Part shown: in pieces, positions 44,439 to 52,617 of the stretch
Layout of the letters: each line of letters opens with the position of its first letter
Numbering within the stretch: the stretch's first letter is position 1
Assembly: GCA_050184585.1 (NCBI GenBank)
Contig: JBFXAF010000012.1
Span: forward strand, 1-64,000
Source of the DNA: JBFXAF01 sp050184585
Lineage (GTDB): Bacteria; Pseudomonadota; Alphaproteobacteria; Rhizobiales; Rhizobiaceae
Reading direction: 5' to 3'
Length of the DNA stretch: 64,000 nt
Notes under the pieces: model-generated
Told to the model about the DNA's origin: nothing
Database searches by the model: none
What the model saw: only the letters and a program-made list of their open reading frames with translations
Program-made: the position numbers and the translations under genes

Positions 44439-44561
44439 TTAGCTTATCCTGAAAGAAAGAAGGTCGCGCATTTCTCTATCTGACAGACGGTTTGGCCGTC
44501 CGAATCTTTGTGGCAAGACGTGGTTTCTCATCGCATTTACCAGGTCCGCCGCCGTAGCCAT
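44439..44561 (-). CDS. Possible 40-residue protein just upstream of pheT
   Basis: A short frame starts at ATG (complement of 44559-44561), with GGAG 9 bases upstream, and ends TAA 3 bases before the pheT ATG. It encodes MATAADLVNAMRNHVLPQRF, then GRPNRLSDREMRDLLSFRIS. Composition is protein-like and amphipathic. No family is recognised. It could be a third member of the inserted cassette, a translational leader for pheT, or a remnant. The 73 bases between it and the DUF2442 gene hold nothing else obvious. Confidence 0.35.
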   Translation of the reverse strand: MATAADLVNAMRNHVLPQRFGRPNRLSDREMRDLLSFRIS

Positions 44562-44634
44562 CGGGTCTGGCTCCTGCTTCTCCCTAGTGACGTGGGCCTC
44601 GAACTTGCTTGCGTGTTGAAGACGTCATCAAAGC

Positions 44635-44910
44635 TCAGGCCACCTGATCCATCGGTGCTATCGCGTCAGGCGCCTTTGCCCCGACAATCATGCTCTCGAC
44701 CGAGACGTCCTCATCGATATCGGGCCAATGCACGCCCATCGGGCTCAGTTCAAATTTTTCCCTTTCCGCCGCGCTTGCATTCAACAGCCGGGGATACCAC
44801 CAAAGCGGTATGCCGATGCTCCTGCCATCGTGAAGACGAACGAATATACGATCGTCCGCAAACCACACTTCGACGGGCTCGTCCGGCGCGATGTCGTCTA
44901 GTGAACCCAT
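44635..44910 (-). CDS. DUF2442 family protein
   Basis: The 91-residue protein has the DUF2442 pattern: VWFADDRIFVRLHDGRSIGI, PLWWYPRLLNASAAEREKFE and HWPDIDEDVSVESMI. DUF2442 proteins are small DNA- or partner-binding proteins usually paired with DUF4160, suspected to be toxin-antitoxin-like, but unproven. It begins 6 bases after the DUF4160 gene. Confidence 0.85.
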   Translation of the reverse strand: MGSLDDIAPDEPVEVWFADDRIFVRLHDGRSIGIPLWWYPRLLNASAAEREKFELSPMGVHWPDIDEDVSVESMIVGAKAPDAIAPMDQVA

Positions 44911-44916
44911 ACCCAG

Positions 44917-45153
44917 TCACCTCGCAAAATAGGCGTTCCACGCGTCCAGGAAACGCTCGCGATGCTCCCGCGCAACCTCGACCAGCTGACGGAGTTCGCA
45001 CTCAGAGTATCGAGCATTCGCCGCGACTGAGCAATCAAGCAGCCATATCTTGGCTTCCTTGCGGCCCTGTCGGACGTGAACATGCGGTGGCTCCCTTGTA
45101 TCACCCGAATAGAAGTGGAACCGATGTCCATGCCAGTCGAGCAGCTTGGGCAT
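44917..45153 (-). CDS. DUF4160 family protein
   Basis: The 78-residue protein shows the DUF4160 signature FHFYSGDTREPPHVHV, followed by KEAKIWLLDCSVAANARYSE and a helical RQLVEVAREHRERFLDAWN. Its ATG shares a base with the pheS stop (TAATG, 45151-45155), so translation is coupled to pheS. With DUF2442 it forms the common two-gene module. Confidence 0.87.
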   Translation of the reverse strand: MPKLLDWHGHRFHFYSGDTREPPHVHVRQGRKEAKIWLLDCSVAANARYSECELRQLVEVAREHRERFLDAWNAYFAR

Positions 45154-46238
45154 TAGCCCGACAACCCTCCGAACAGCGTCGGCATGTCGAGCGGGCGGAA
45201 GCCGTAGTGCTCCAGCCAGCGCACGTCGGCGTCGAAGAAGGCGCGGAGATCCGGCATGCCGTATTTCAGCATGGCGATGCGGTCTATGCCCATACCCCAG
45301 GCGAAGCCCTGATACTCGTCGGGATCGAGCCCTCCATGACGCAGCACGTTGGGATGGACCATGCCGCAGCCGAGGATCTCCATCCAGTCCGAGCCTTCGC
45401 CGAAGCGCACCTCGCCCGGCCGCGAGCGGTCGCACTGGATGTCGACCTCGAGGCTCGGCTCGGTGAACGGGAAGAAGCTCGGCCGGAAGCGCATCTTCAC
45501 CTGCGGGACCTCGAAGAACGCCTTGCAGAACTCCTCCAGCACCCACTTCATGTTGGCTATCGTTGCGGTCCTGTCGATCACGAGCCCCTCGACCTGATGG
45601 AACATCGGCGAGTGGGTGGCGTCCGAATCCTGCCGGTATGTCTTGCCGGGGATGACGATGCGGATCGGCGGCTTCTGCTTCTCCATCGTCCTGATCTGCA
45701 CCGGCGAGGTGTGGGTGCGCAGCACCTTGCGCTCGCCATTCGCGTCGGGCGGGAAGAAGAAGGTGTCATGCATCTCGCGGGCCGGATGGCCGACGGGAAA
45801 GTTCAGCGCCGTGAAGTTGTAGTGGTCGGTCTCGATGTCCGGCCCCTCGGCGATGGCGAAGCCGAGGTCGCCGAAGATCGCCGCTATCTCGTCGATCACC
45901 TGGGTGATGGGATGGATGCGGCCGCGCTCCGCCGGCGAGCGGCGCACCGGCAGCGTCACGTCGAGCTTCTCGGCGGCGAGCCTTGCCGCGATCGCGACAT
46001 CCTTCAGCGCTGCCCTGCGCGCGGCCAGCGCCTCGGTAACCCGGTTCTTCAGCCCGTTGATGGCCGGGCCCGCGGTCTGGCGCTGTTCGGGCGTCATCGC
46101 GCCGAGCGACTTCAGGAGTTCCGAAACCGACCCCTTCTTGCCCAGCGCATTGACGCGCACCGCCTCGATGGCCGGCTCGTCGGCGGCGGAAGCGATATCG
46201 GCCATCAGGGTCTTTTCAAGTGTGTCGATGTCACTCAT
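45153..46238 (-). CDS. pheS: Phenylalanine--tRNA ligase alpha subunit
   Basis: The 361-residue catalytic subunit has an N-terminal coiled coil (SVSELLKSLGAMTPEQRQTA), class II motif 2 (GKTYRQDSDATHSPMFHQVE) and motif 3 (WGMGIDRIAMLKYGMPDLR). It charges tRNA-Phe together with PheT. ATG 46238 gives a family-like start; the frame continues to a TTG at 46259. Its stop overlaps the DUF4160 start. Confidence 0.96.
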   Translation of the reverse strand: MSDIDTLEKTLMADIASAADEPAIEAVRVNALGKKGSVSELLKSLGAMTPEQRQTAGPAINGLKNRVTEALAARRAALKDVAIAARLAAEKLDVTLPVRRSPAERGRIHPITQVIDEIAAIFGDLGFAIAEGPDIETDHYNFTALNFPVGHPAREMHDTFFFPPDANGERKVLRTHTSPVQIRTMEKQKPPIRIVIPGKTYRQDSDATHSPMFHQVEGLVIDRTATIANMKWVLEEFCKAFFEVPQVKMRFRPSFFPFTEPSLEVDIQCDRSRPGEVRFGEGSDWMEILGCGMVHPNVLRHGGLDPDEYQGFAWGMGIDRIAMLKYGMPDLRAFFDADVRWLEHYGFRPLDMPTLFGGLSG

Positions 46239-46263
46239 CGTCGCTCTTCGTCCGGTCAATCAT

Positions 46264-46300
46264 GAGAAAAAACCCGCGCCGGCCCTGCCAGCGCGGGTTT
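46264..46300 (-). terminator. Rho-independent terminator after rplT
   Basis: On the minus strand AAACCCGCGC, an 11-base loop and GCGCGGGTTT, with six T in a row, form a strong intrinsic terminator. It separates rpmI-rplT from pheS. Confidence 0.85.
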
Positions 46301-46339
46301 CCCAAATCAGACTTTCGAATGCTTGGGAAGCGGCTGGCC

Positions 46340-46384
46340 GGCATGGCCCCGAAAAGTTGCAGACTTTTCGGACCGGGCCATGCC
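46340..46384. repeat. Extended palindromic element of RIME-like type
   Basis: GGCATGGCCC pairs with GGGCCATGCC and, nested inside, CGAAAAGT pairs with ACTTTTCG around TGCAG, leaving an unpaired GACC. The CGAAAAGT/ACTTTTCG core recalls rhizobial intergenic mosaic palindromes with ...CCCGAAAAGT... arms. It lies between the rplT stop and the terminator. A second perfect hairpin (GCCCGGCG-CGC-CGCCGGGC, 46412-46430) is next to it. Confidence 0.6.
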
Positions 46385-46441
46385 TTTGCTGCCTAGCCGC
46401 ATTTGTCCCGCGCCCGGCGCGCCGCCGGGCTGGAAAATGCT

Positions 46442-46843
46442 CTAAGCTACAGCCGCCTCAAAAGCGTTCGGGGTGGTGTTCTTGAGATATTCGAGCGAGG
46501 CCTTCGCCTTGCCGACCAGACCCGCGAAGGCCTGCGGCTCGTGGATCGCCATGTCGGACAGGACCTTGCGGTCGATCTCGATGCCGGCCTTGTTGAGGCC
46601 GTCGATGAAACGGCCATAGGTCAGCCCGTGCTCCCGCACCGCGGCATTGATGCGCTGGACCCAGAGCGCGCGGAAATTCCGCTTGCGGACCTTGCGGTCG
46701 CGATAGGCGTACTGCTTCGACTTCTCCACCGCCTGCTTGGCGATGCGGATGGTGTTCTTGCGGCGGCCGTAGAAACCCTTGGCGGCCTTCAGCACCTTCT
46801 TGTGCTTGGCGTGGGCGGTAACGCCTCTCTTTACGCGTGCCAT
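46442..46843 (-). CDS. rplT: 50S ribosomal protein L20
   Basis: The 133-residue, very basic protein begins MARVKRGVTAHAKHKKVLKA and contains FYGRRKNTIRIAKQAVEKS and RDRKVRKRNFRALWVQRINA, all typical of bL20, which binds 23S rRNA early in assembly and in many bacteria represses its own operon. It follows rpmI by 26 bases. Confidence 0.97.
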   Translation of the reverse strand: MARVKRGVTAHAKHKKVLKAAKGFYGRRKNTIRIAKQAVEKSKQYAYRDRKVRKRNFRALWVQRINAAVREHGLTYGRFIDGLNKAGIEIDRKVLSDMAIHEPQAFAGLVGKAKASLEYLKNTTPNAFEAAVA

Positions 46844-46869
46844 GTCATGATCTCCTTGTCGCGCTCAGC

Positions 46870-47079
46870 TCAGATCCCGCCGCCATTGGGCAGGAAATTC
46901 TTGATGACCTTCTTGCCGTCCGGTTCAGCCAGAACCATCGTGCCGCGGGCATCGCGAATGAACTTGTTGGAGCGCTTGATCATGCCATGGCGCTTGCCGG
47001 CGGCGGCGGACTTGACCTTGCCGGTGCCGGTGATCTTGAACCGCTTCTTGGCGGCCGATTTGGTCTTCATCTTGGGCAT
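46870..47079 (-). CDS. rpmI: 50S ribosomal protein L35
   Basis: The 69-residue basic protein MPKMKTKSAAKKRFKITGTG ... HGMIKRSNKFIRDARGTM is bL35. AAGGAG is placed 7 bases before the ATG. It is the first gene of the two-gene ribosomal operon, which in this genome has lost infC as its leader. Confidence 0.96.
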   Translation of the reverse strand: MPKMKTKSAAKKRFKITGTGKVKSAAAGKRHGMIKRSNKFIRDARGTMVLAEPDGKKVIKNFLPNGGGI

Positions 47080-47154
47080 TTTGCTACTCCTTCGTGGGCC
47101 TTGAGGCCCTTCTTGTTGTTTTCCGGAGCCGACCAAAGCCCGAAAAAGCATGGA

Positions 47155-47186
47155 AAACCGCCACGGCATGCCCTGCCGGGCGGTTT
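47155..47186 (-). promoter_or_regulatory. Hairpin in the rpmI-rplT leader (possible attenuator)
   Basis: On the minus strand AAACCGCC and GGCGGTTTT enclose an inner CGGCA/TGCCG stem, giving a 13-pair hairpin with a single bulge and a short T run, 76 bases before the rpmI start. It can be read as an intrinsic terminator in the leader, as in L20-controlled operons elsewhere. Regulation is inferred only. Confidence 0.4.
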
Positions 47187-47278
47187 CTTGAACGGCGGCT
47201 CCATACCAGCAAGCATCCGTGAGCGCAACTGTAGGACAGGTTTGCAAAGCGGCCCCAGCCGCGCCATGAGAAGGCGCG

Positions 47279-48445
47279 ATGACAAGGCGGCGTATCTCCA
47301 TCCTCGGTTCGACCGGCTCGATCGGCGTCTCCACTCTCGACGTGGTCGCCCAGCTCGGCGGCCGCGACGCCTTCGAGGTCGTGACGCTGACAGGCCGCGA
47401 CAACGTTGCCCTGCTGGCCGAGCAGGCGAAAGCCGTCGGCGCGCGCCATGCTGTGACCTCCGAGCCTAGGAAATATGCGGAATTGAAGGAGCGCCTCGCG
47501 GGCAGCGGCACCCAGGCCGCAGCTGGGCCTGAGGCGCTGGTCGCGCTCGCGGGAGAGCCGGCAGACCTGACCATGGCCGGCATCGTCGGCATCGCCGGGC
47601 TCGCTCCCACTCTCGCCGCGGCGAAAGCCGGTGCGACCATCGCGCTCGCCAACAAGGAATGCCTCGTCTCCGGTGGCGCGCTTTTCACGGCCGAGATCGA
47701 GAAGGCGGGATCGTTCCTGCTGCCGGTGGACAGCGAGCACAACGCCATCTTCCAGGTGCTCGATACCGCGCAGGCGGCCGCCGTGGAGCGCATCATCATC
47801 ACCGCCTCGGGTGGCCCGTTCCGGACATGGCCGGTGGAGAAGATGCGGGACGTGACGCCCGAAGCCGCGGCCGCCCACCCCAACTGGTCGATGGGAAGGA
47901 AGATATCCATCGACAGCGCCTCGCTGTTCAACAAGGCCCTGGAGATGATCGAGGCCGACCGGCTGTTCGGCGCGCCCGGCCGCACATTGGAGGTGGTCGT
48001 CCACCCGCAGTCTGTCGTTCATTCGATGGTGGGCTACACCGACGGATCCGTGCTCGCACAGCTCGGCGCGCCCGACATGCGGACAGCGATCGGCTATGCG
48101 ATCGGCTGGCCCAGACGCCCGATGCTCGACGTCGAACGGCTTGATCTCATCAGGATGGCGCGGCTCGACTTCGAGGCGCCCGACGAAGTTCGTTTCCCGG
48201 CGCTCAGGCTCGCCCGCGAGGTGATCGCCGCCGGCGGGCTGGCCGGCGCTGTGCTGAACGGAGCGAAGGAAGTGGCGCTCGAGGCGTTCATCGCGCGCAG
48301 GATCGGCTTCCTCGACATCGCGGCGATCGTCGAGCGGGTCATGGACAGGCTCGGCGCGCCAGCGGCGACCGACATCGAAACCGTGCACGAGATCGACCGG
48401 CGCGCCAGAGCCGGAGCGGCGGCGCTGATCGCCGCCGCGCCGTAG
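47279..48445 (+). CDS. dxr: 1-deoxy-D-xylulose 5-phosphate reductoisomerase
   Basis: The 388-residue enzyme of the non-mevalonate isoprenoid pathway has NADPH loop LGSTGSIGVSTLDVV, metal/substrate motifs ALANKECLVSGG, PVDSEHNAIFQ, ITASGGPFR and HPNWSMGRKISIDSASLFNK, all intact. It lies opposite to infC and rpmI and between them. No other isoprenoid genes are nearby. No ribosome site stands out. Confidence 0.95.
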   Translation: MTRRRISILGSTGSIGVSTLDVVAQLGGRDAFEVVTLTGRDNVALLAEQAKAVGARHAVTSEPRKYAELKERLAGSGTQAAAGPEALVALAGEPADLTMAGIVGIAGLAPTLAAAKAGATIALANKECLVSGGALFTAEIEKAGSFLLPVDSEHNAIFQVLDTAQAAAVERIIITASGGPFRTWPVEKMRDVTPEAAAAHPNWSMGRKISIDSASLFNKALEMIEADRLFGAPGRTLEVVVHPQSVVHSMVGYTDGSVLAQLGAPDMRTAIGYAIGWPRRPMLDVERLDLIRMARLDFEAPDEVRFPALRLAREVIAAGGLAGAVLNGAKEVALEAFIARRIGFLDIAAIVERVMDRLGAPAATDIETVHEIDRRARAGAAALIAAAP

Positions 48446-48451
48446 CCGACG

Positions 48452-48988
48452 CTACCTGGGCGCCAGGACCATCATCATCTGGCGGCCTTCGAGCTTTGGC
48501 TCCGCCTCGACCTTGGCGATGGTCGCGGTTTCCTCGCGCACCTTGTTCAGGAGCTCCATGCCGAGCTCCATATGGGCCATCTCGCGGCCGCGGAAGCGCA
48601 GCGTCAGCTTGACCTTGTCGCCTTCCTCGAAGAACCGGCGCACCGCTCGCATCTTCACCTCGTAGTCGTGGGTGTCGATGTTCGGGCGCATCTTGATCTC
48701 CTTGATCTCGATGACCTTCTGGTTCTTGCGCGCTTCCGCCTGCTTCTTCTGCGTAGCGTATTTCAGCTTGCCCAGATCGAGGATCTTGCAGACTGGCGGC
48801 TCGGCGTTGGGAGAAATCTCTACGAGGTCGAGGCCCGCTTCCTCGGCCAACAGCAAGGCGTCGTTGATCGACACGTTGCCTCTGTTCTGTCCGTCCGCAT
48901 CGATGAGCTGGACGCGGGGAACCCGGATATCCCGGTTGGCGCGGGGCCCATCCTTGACAGGCGCCGCTGATTTGAAAGGTCTGCGAAT
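48452..48988 (-). CDS. infC: Translation initiation factor IF-3
   Basis: With the ATT start at 48986-48988 the protein is 178 residues: basic N-terminal domain (NRDIRVPRVQLIDADGQNRG, VSINDALLLAEEAGLDLVEI), linker KKQAEARKNQKVIEIKEIK and C-terminal domain (KVKLTLRFRGREMAHMELG). ATT is chosen over an ATG 24 codons upstream because GAGGAG lies 9 bases before it and the family length fits; infC classically uses a rare start so that IF-3 can limit its own synthesis. It ends 6 bases from convergent dxr. Confidence 0.95.
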   Translation of the reverse strand: MRRPFKSAAPVKDGPRANRDIRVPRVQLIDADGQNRGNVSINDALLLAEEAGLDLVEISPNAEPPVCKILDLGKLKYATQKKQAEARKNQKVIEIKEIKMRPNIDTHDYEVKMRAVRRFFEEGDKVKLTLRFRGREMAHMELGMELLNKVREETATIAKVEAEPKLEGRQMMMVLAPR

Positions 48989-49177
48989 GGTCGTGGTCTC
49001 CTCGGCTGTTGACGTTGGCCGGCGGCTATGCGGTCCGGACGGCGGCGGAGTCAATAGCACAGCACGGCGGACAAATCACCCCGCGCCTGGCATTCCCTTT
49101 TCGCGCGCGGGCAGGCCAGACAAAGCCTTTGCGCCTGCCGCCCGGCATGCCACAAGAACCCGCGAACGGAGGGCCGG

Positions 49178-49948
49178 ATGGAGCCTGCACGCGAAGAGTT
49201 CATCGAGGTCGGCGGGGCGCGCATCGCTGTGCTGGCGCGGTCCGGCCGGGCGCCCGGTGCGGTGTGGCTCGGCGGCTATCGGTCTGACATGACGGGCACC
49301 AAGGCAGCGGCGCTCGACGCCTGGGCCGGCGAGACCGGCCACGCGTTCCTGCGGCATGACTATTCCGGCCACGGCCGCTCGGGCGGCCAGTTCCGCGACG
49401 GCACCATCTCGCGCTGGGTCGCGGAGAGCCTCGCGGTGTTCCGCCGGTTCGCGAAGGGCCCGCAGGTGCTGGTCGGCTCGTCGATGGGCGCATGGGTGGC
49501 GCTCAGGATGGCCGCGGAGCTACGCAAGGCCCGCGACGAACGCGTCACCGGCATGGTGCTGATCGCGCCGGCGCCCGACTTCACGTCCGAGTTGGTCGAG
49601 CCGCGACTGACGCGGGCCCAGAAGAAGCAGTTGCGGGAGCAGGGCTTCTTCGAGGAGAAGTCCGGCTATTCGGACGACGCCAACGTCTACACCGCCGCCC
49701 TCATCGAGGATGGCCGCGCCAACCTGGTGATGAACGCTCCCATCGACACGCACTGCCCGGTCCACATCCTGCAGGGGCTCGCGGATCCCGACGTGCCGGC
49801 CGACCATGCGCTGAAGCTCGCCTCGCACCTGCCGGCCGACGACGTGACGGTGACGCTGATCCCCGGCGGCGACCACCGCCTGTCGCGAGCGGAGGACATC
49901 GACCTTCTGCTGCGCACCGTCGACGCGATGACCAAGCGCGGGGCCTGA
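49178..49948 (+). CDS. Alpha/beta hydrolase
   Basis: The 256-residue serine hydrolase has the elbow VGSSMGAWVAL, oxyanion region HDYSGHGRSGG, acid in QGLADPDVPADH and His in GGDHRLSR. It resembles the ABHD10/acyl-protein thioesterase-like group, with esterase or thioesterase activity on unknown substrates. It is followed 1 base later by the BenE gene, so the two are coexpressed. Confidence 0.85.
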   Translation: MEPAREEFIEVGGARIAVLARSGRAPGAVWLGGYRSDMTGTKAAALDAWAGETGHAFLRHDYSGHGRSGGQFRDGTISRWVAESLAVFRRFAKGPQVLVGSSMGAWVALRMAAELRKARDERVTGMVLIAPAPDFTSELVEPRLTRAQKKQLREQGFFEEKSGYSDDANVYTAALIEDGRANLVMNAPIDTHCPVHILQGLADPDVPADHALKLASHLPADDVTVTLIPGGDHRLSRAEDIDLLLRTVDAMTKRGA

Positions 49949-49949
49949 T

Positions 49950-51092
49950 TTGCGCCTCTCCCTTCCGATCTCCGCTTTCGTCGCCGCCGTCGTAGGCTTC
50001 GGCGGCACGCTCGCCATCATCATCGCCGCCGCCACGGCGCTCGGCGCGACGCGCGCCGAGACCGCGAGCTGGGTCACGGCGATCTGTCTCGCCATGGCGG
50101 TGGAAAGCCTGTGGCTTTCGTGGCGGACGCGGATGCCGGTGATCACCGCCTGGTCGACGCCGGGTGCGGCGCTGGTCGCTGCCTCGTCCGGCTTCACCAT
50201 GGCCGACGGCGTCGGCGCCTTCATCGTGACCGCGCTGCTGCTCATCCTCACGGGCCTGTTCCGGCCCCTGACCCAGCTGATCGCCAGGATTCCGGCCTCG
50301 GTGGCGTCGGGCATGCTCGCCGGCATCGTCGTCACATTCGGGATCAACGCCGTGAAGACGATCACGATCGACCCATGGCTCGCGCTGCCGCTGATTGCCG
50401 CATTCTTCGTCATCCGGGTGTTCAACCCGGCGATGTCGGTGCTCGTGGTGCTGGTGGGCGGAGGCTTGGCCGCATGGCTGACGGGTCGCGTCGGCGAGTT
50501 GCCCGCACCAGAACTCTCGTCGCTGACGCTGATCGAACCGGCGTTCTCGCTAGCCAACGTGGTCGGCCTTGCGATCCCTCTCTATCTCGTCACCATGGCT
50601 TCGCAGAACCTGTCGGGCCTCGCGGTGTTGAGGGCCGCCGGTTACGATCCGAAGCCGGGGCCGATCATCGCGGTGACCGGCTTCGTCTCGCTGCTGAGCG
50701 CCCCGTTCGGCGCGCTCACCACCAACCTCGCGGCCATCTCGGCGGCGATCTGCACCGGGCCGGACGCCCATCCCGACCCGGCCGAGCGCTGGAAGACCGG
50801 GCCGTTCTACGCGCTCGCCTATCTGATCTTCGCGATCTTCGGCGCCTCGCTGGTGGGCGTCTTCGCGGTGCTGCCATCGAGCCTGATCGTTCTGACCGCC
50901 GGGCTGGCGCTGATGGCGCCGCTCGCCAACGCGTTGGCGATCGCCCTCAGGGAAGAGGGCGAGCGCATGGCCGCGACTGCGGCCTTCGTCTTCACCGCAT
51001 CGGGGCTGGCGGTCGCCGGAATCGGCTCCGCCTTTTGGGGGCTGGTTGCCGGCCTTATCGTCCTGACTTTGGACAGATTCAAAAAAGCCTAG
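49950..51092 (+). CDS. Benzoate/H+ symporter family protein (BenE type)
   Basis: The 380-residue protein has about 11-12 hydrophobic segments and the BenE features AWSTPGAALVAASSGFTMAD and GAFGALTTNLAAISAAICTG. The family imports benzoate or other aromatic carboxylates; the substrate here is unverified and no benABC genes are near. The start is TTG immediately after the hydrolase stop. Confidence 0.83.
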   Translation: MRLSLPISAFVAAVVGFGGTLAIIIAAATALGATRAETASWVTAICLAMAVESLWLSWRTRMPVITAWSTPGAALVAASSGFTMADGVGAFIVTALLLILTGLFRPLTQLIARIPASVASGMLAGIVVTFGINAVKTITIDPWLALPLIAAFFVIRVFNPAMSVLVVLVGGGLAAWLTGRVGELPAPELSSLTLIEPAFSLANVVGLAIPLYLVTMASQNLSGLAVLRAAGYDPKPGPIIAVTGFVSLLSAPFGALTTNLAAISAAICTGPDAHPDPAERWKTGPFYALAYLIFAIFGASLVGVFAVLPSSLIVLTAGLALMAPLANALAIALREEGERMAATAAFVFTASGLAVAGIGSAFWGLVAGLIVLTLDRFKKA

Positions 51093-51209
51093 TCAACCCA
51101 ACGACTTGTCCGGTTTGCCCGCCCGCATACTTGAATCGGTTTTCCGCCGTTCCCATTTCGATTTCAAGCCGCCCCGGAGGGAGGCCTACACGGAAGGAAA
51201 CGGAAGAAA

Positions 51210-51692
51210 ATGAACACGACTGCACTGATCCGTCCGGCTTGGACGCCAGCGACCATCGCGCTGATGGTGATCGGCTTCATGGTGTTCTGGCCGCTCGGCC
51301 TCGCCATGCTCGCCTACATCATCTGGGGCGACCGGCTTGACGGCTTCAAGCGTGACGTGAACCGCGCGACCGACGGCGTATTCGCCGGTTGCAACCGGGC
51401 CTCCAACCGCGCCCATCGCTGGGGCAGCGGCCGCGGCATGAGCCGGACCGGCAATGTCGCCTTCGACGACTGGCGCGAGACGGAATTGACCCGGCTCGAC
51501 GAGGAGCGCCGCAGGCTCGACGAGGCGCGCGAGGAGTTCGAGACCTATGCCCGCGAACTGCGCCGGGCCAAGGATCAGGAGGAGTTCGACCGCTTCATGG
51601 CGTCGCGCAATGCGCCGAAGACCTCGGGCGAACCCGAAATCACCCCTGCAAAGGGCAAGCGCAAGCCAAGTCAGGGCCTGCTGGACGACTAG
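51210..51692 (+). CDS. DUF2852 family membrane-associated protein
   Basis: The 160-residue protein has one or two hydrophobic segments (ATIALMVIGFMVFWPLGLAM, LAYIIWGDRLDGFKRDV), then a helical Arg/Glu-rich coiled coil (DEERRRLDEAREEFETYARE) and a basic tail. DUF2852 is found in this order with no known role. GGAAGGAAACGGAAGAAA precedes the ATG, and a hairpin follows the stop. Confidence 0.88.
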   Translation: MNTTALIRPAWTPATIALMVIGFMVFWPLGLAMLAYIIWGDRLDGFKRDVNRATDGVFAGCNRASNRAHRWGSGRGMSRTGNVAFDDWRETELTRLDEERRRLDEAREEFETYARELRRAKDQEEFDRFMASRNAPKTSGEPEITPAKGKRKPSQGLLDD

Positions 51693-51719
51693 GTGGCGGG
51701 CACGATCCGCGCACTGCCA

Positions 51720-51746
51720 GACGGCGCCGCCAAAAGCGGCGCCGTC
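51720..51746 (+). terminator. Hairpin terminator after DUF2852
   Basis: GACGGCGCCGC-CAAAA-GCGGCGCCGTC has a perfect 11-base stem, 28 bases after the DUF2852 stop. The T tract is short (TTC), so termination may be partial. Confidence 0.6.
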
Positions 51747-51797
51747 TTCATGAGAAGACCACTTTCCCGCTGTCCGGAATCGACTAGTCTACGATTC

Positions 51798-52556
51798 ATG
51801 CCGCTGGCCATGCTCAAGCGAAAGAAGCCCGTCGCCCGACCGGAAACGCACCGTATGCGAGAGGTCGGCGGGCGCGAACTACCACTCCGCGTGGTCGAGA
51901 ACGACCGCGCGCGCCGCCTGACGCTCCGCATCGATACGGGTGGGCGCGGTCTGCGTGTCACCATTCCGCCGGGCATCCACTGGCGCGAGGTCGACCGTTT
52001 CCTCGACCGCCACGAAGGATGGATCACGGCCCGGCTCAAGGAAATCCCGGTTCGGCCCGAGGTCAGGCCGGGGATCCGCATCCCGCTCAAGGGCGTGCCC
52101 CATCGCATCGTCCACGAGCCGACGGGGCGGGGCAGCGTGAAAGTCGACAAGTCCGACCCCGACGGCCCGCGCCTGATCGTCTACGGCGACCGGCAGCATC
52201 TGCCGCGCCGGGTGGCGGATTTCCTCAAGCGCGAAGCCAAGCGCGAGATCGAGAGGCTGGTCGAGAAGCACACCGCGGCGATCGGCAAGCGGGCGAAGGC
52301 CATCCGCTATCGCGACACGACCAGCCGCTGGGGCTCGTGCTCGGCCAACGGCACTTTGTCCTTCTCCTGGCGCATCATGATGGCCCCGCGCCCGGTGATC
52401 GACTACCTCGTCGCGCACGAGGTGGCGCATCTCAAGGAGATGAACCACGGGCCGAAGTTCTGGAAGCTCTGCCGCCAGCTCTGCCCGGAGACCGACGAAC
52501 TCAAGGACTGGCTGAAGCGCAACGGCGCCAGGATGCAGGCGATCCGGTTCGGGTAG
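51798..52556 (+). CDS. YgjP/SprT-like M48-type metallopeptidase
   Basis: The roughly 252-residue protein carries DTTSRWGSCSANGTLSFSW and the zinc motif VAHEVAHLKEMNHGPKFW (HExxH plus the third ligand), as in the YgjP/DUF45 group. The target is unknown; a zinc-dependent protease or DNA-linked role is usual for SprT relatives. ATG 51798 is chosen because the basic MPLAMLKRKKP start is natural; ATG 51810 is also possible. Confidence 0.85.
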   Translation: MPLAMLKRKKPVARPETHRMREVGGRELPLRVVENDRARRLTLRIDTGGRGLRVTIPPGIHWREVDRFLDRHEGWITARLKEIPVRPEVRPGIRIPLKGVPHRIVHEPTGRGSVKVDKSDPDGPRLIVYGDRQHLPRRVADFLKREAKREIERLVEKHTAAIGKRAKAIRYRDTTSRWGSCSANGTLSFSWRIMMAPRPVIDYLVAHEVAHLKEMNHGPKFWKLCRQLCPETDELKDWLKRNGARMQAIRFG

Positions 52557-52617
52557 AAAGTAGAATTTTGTACCCCGCTGAGCTAGGCTCCAATGGTCGA
52601 GTCGGAGACTGATCCTC

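Noticed and set aside
52557..52617. SOS (LexA) box before dinD
   Set aside because: No GTTC-N7-GTTC or its complement is present; one GTTC near 52547 lacks a partner at the right spacing.
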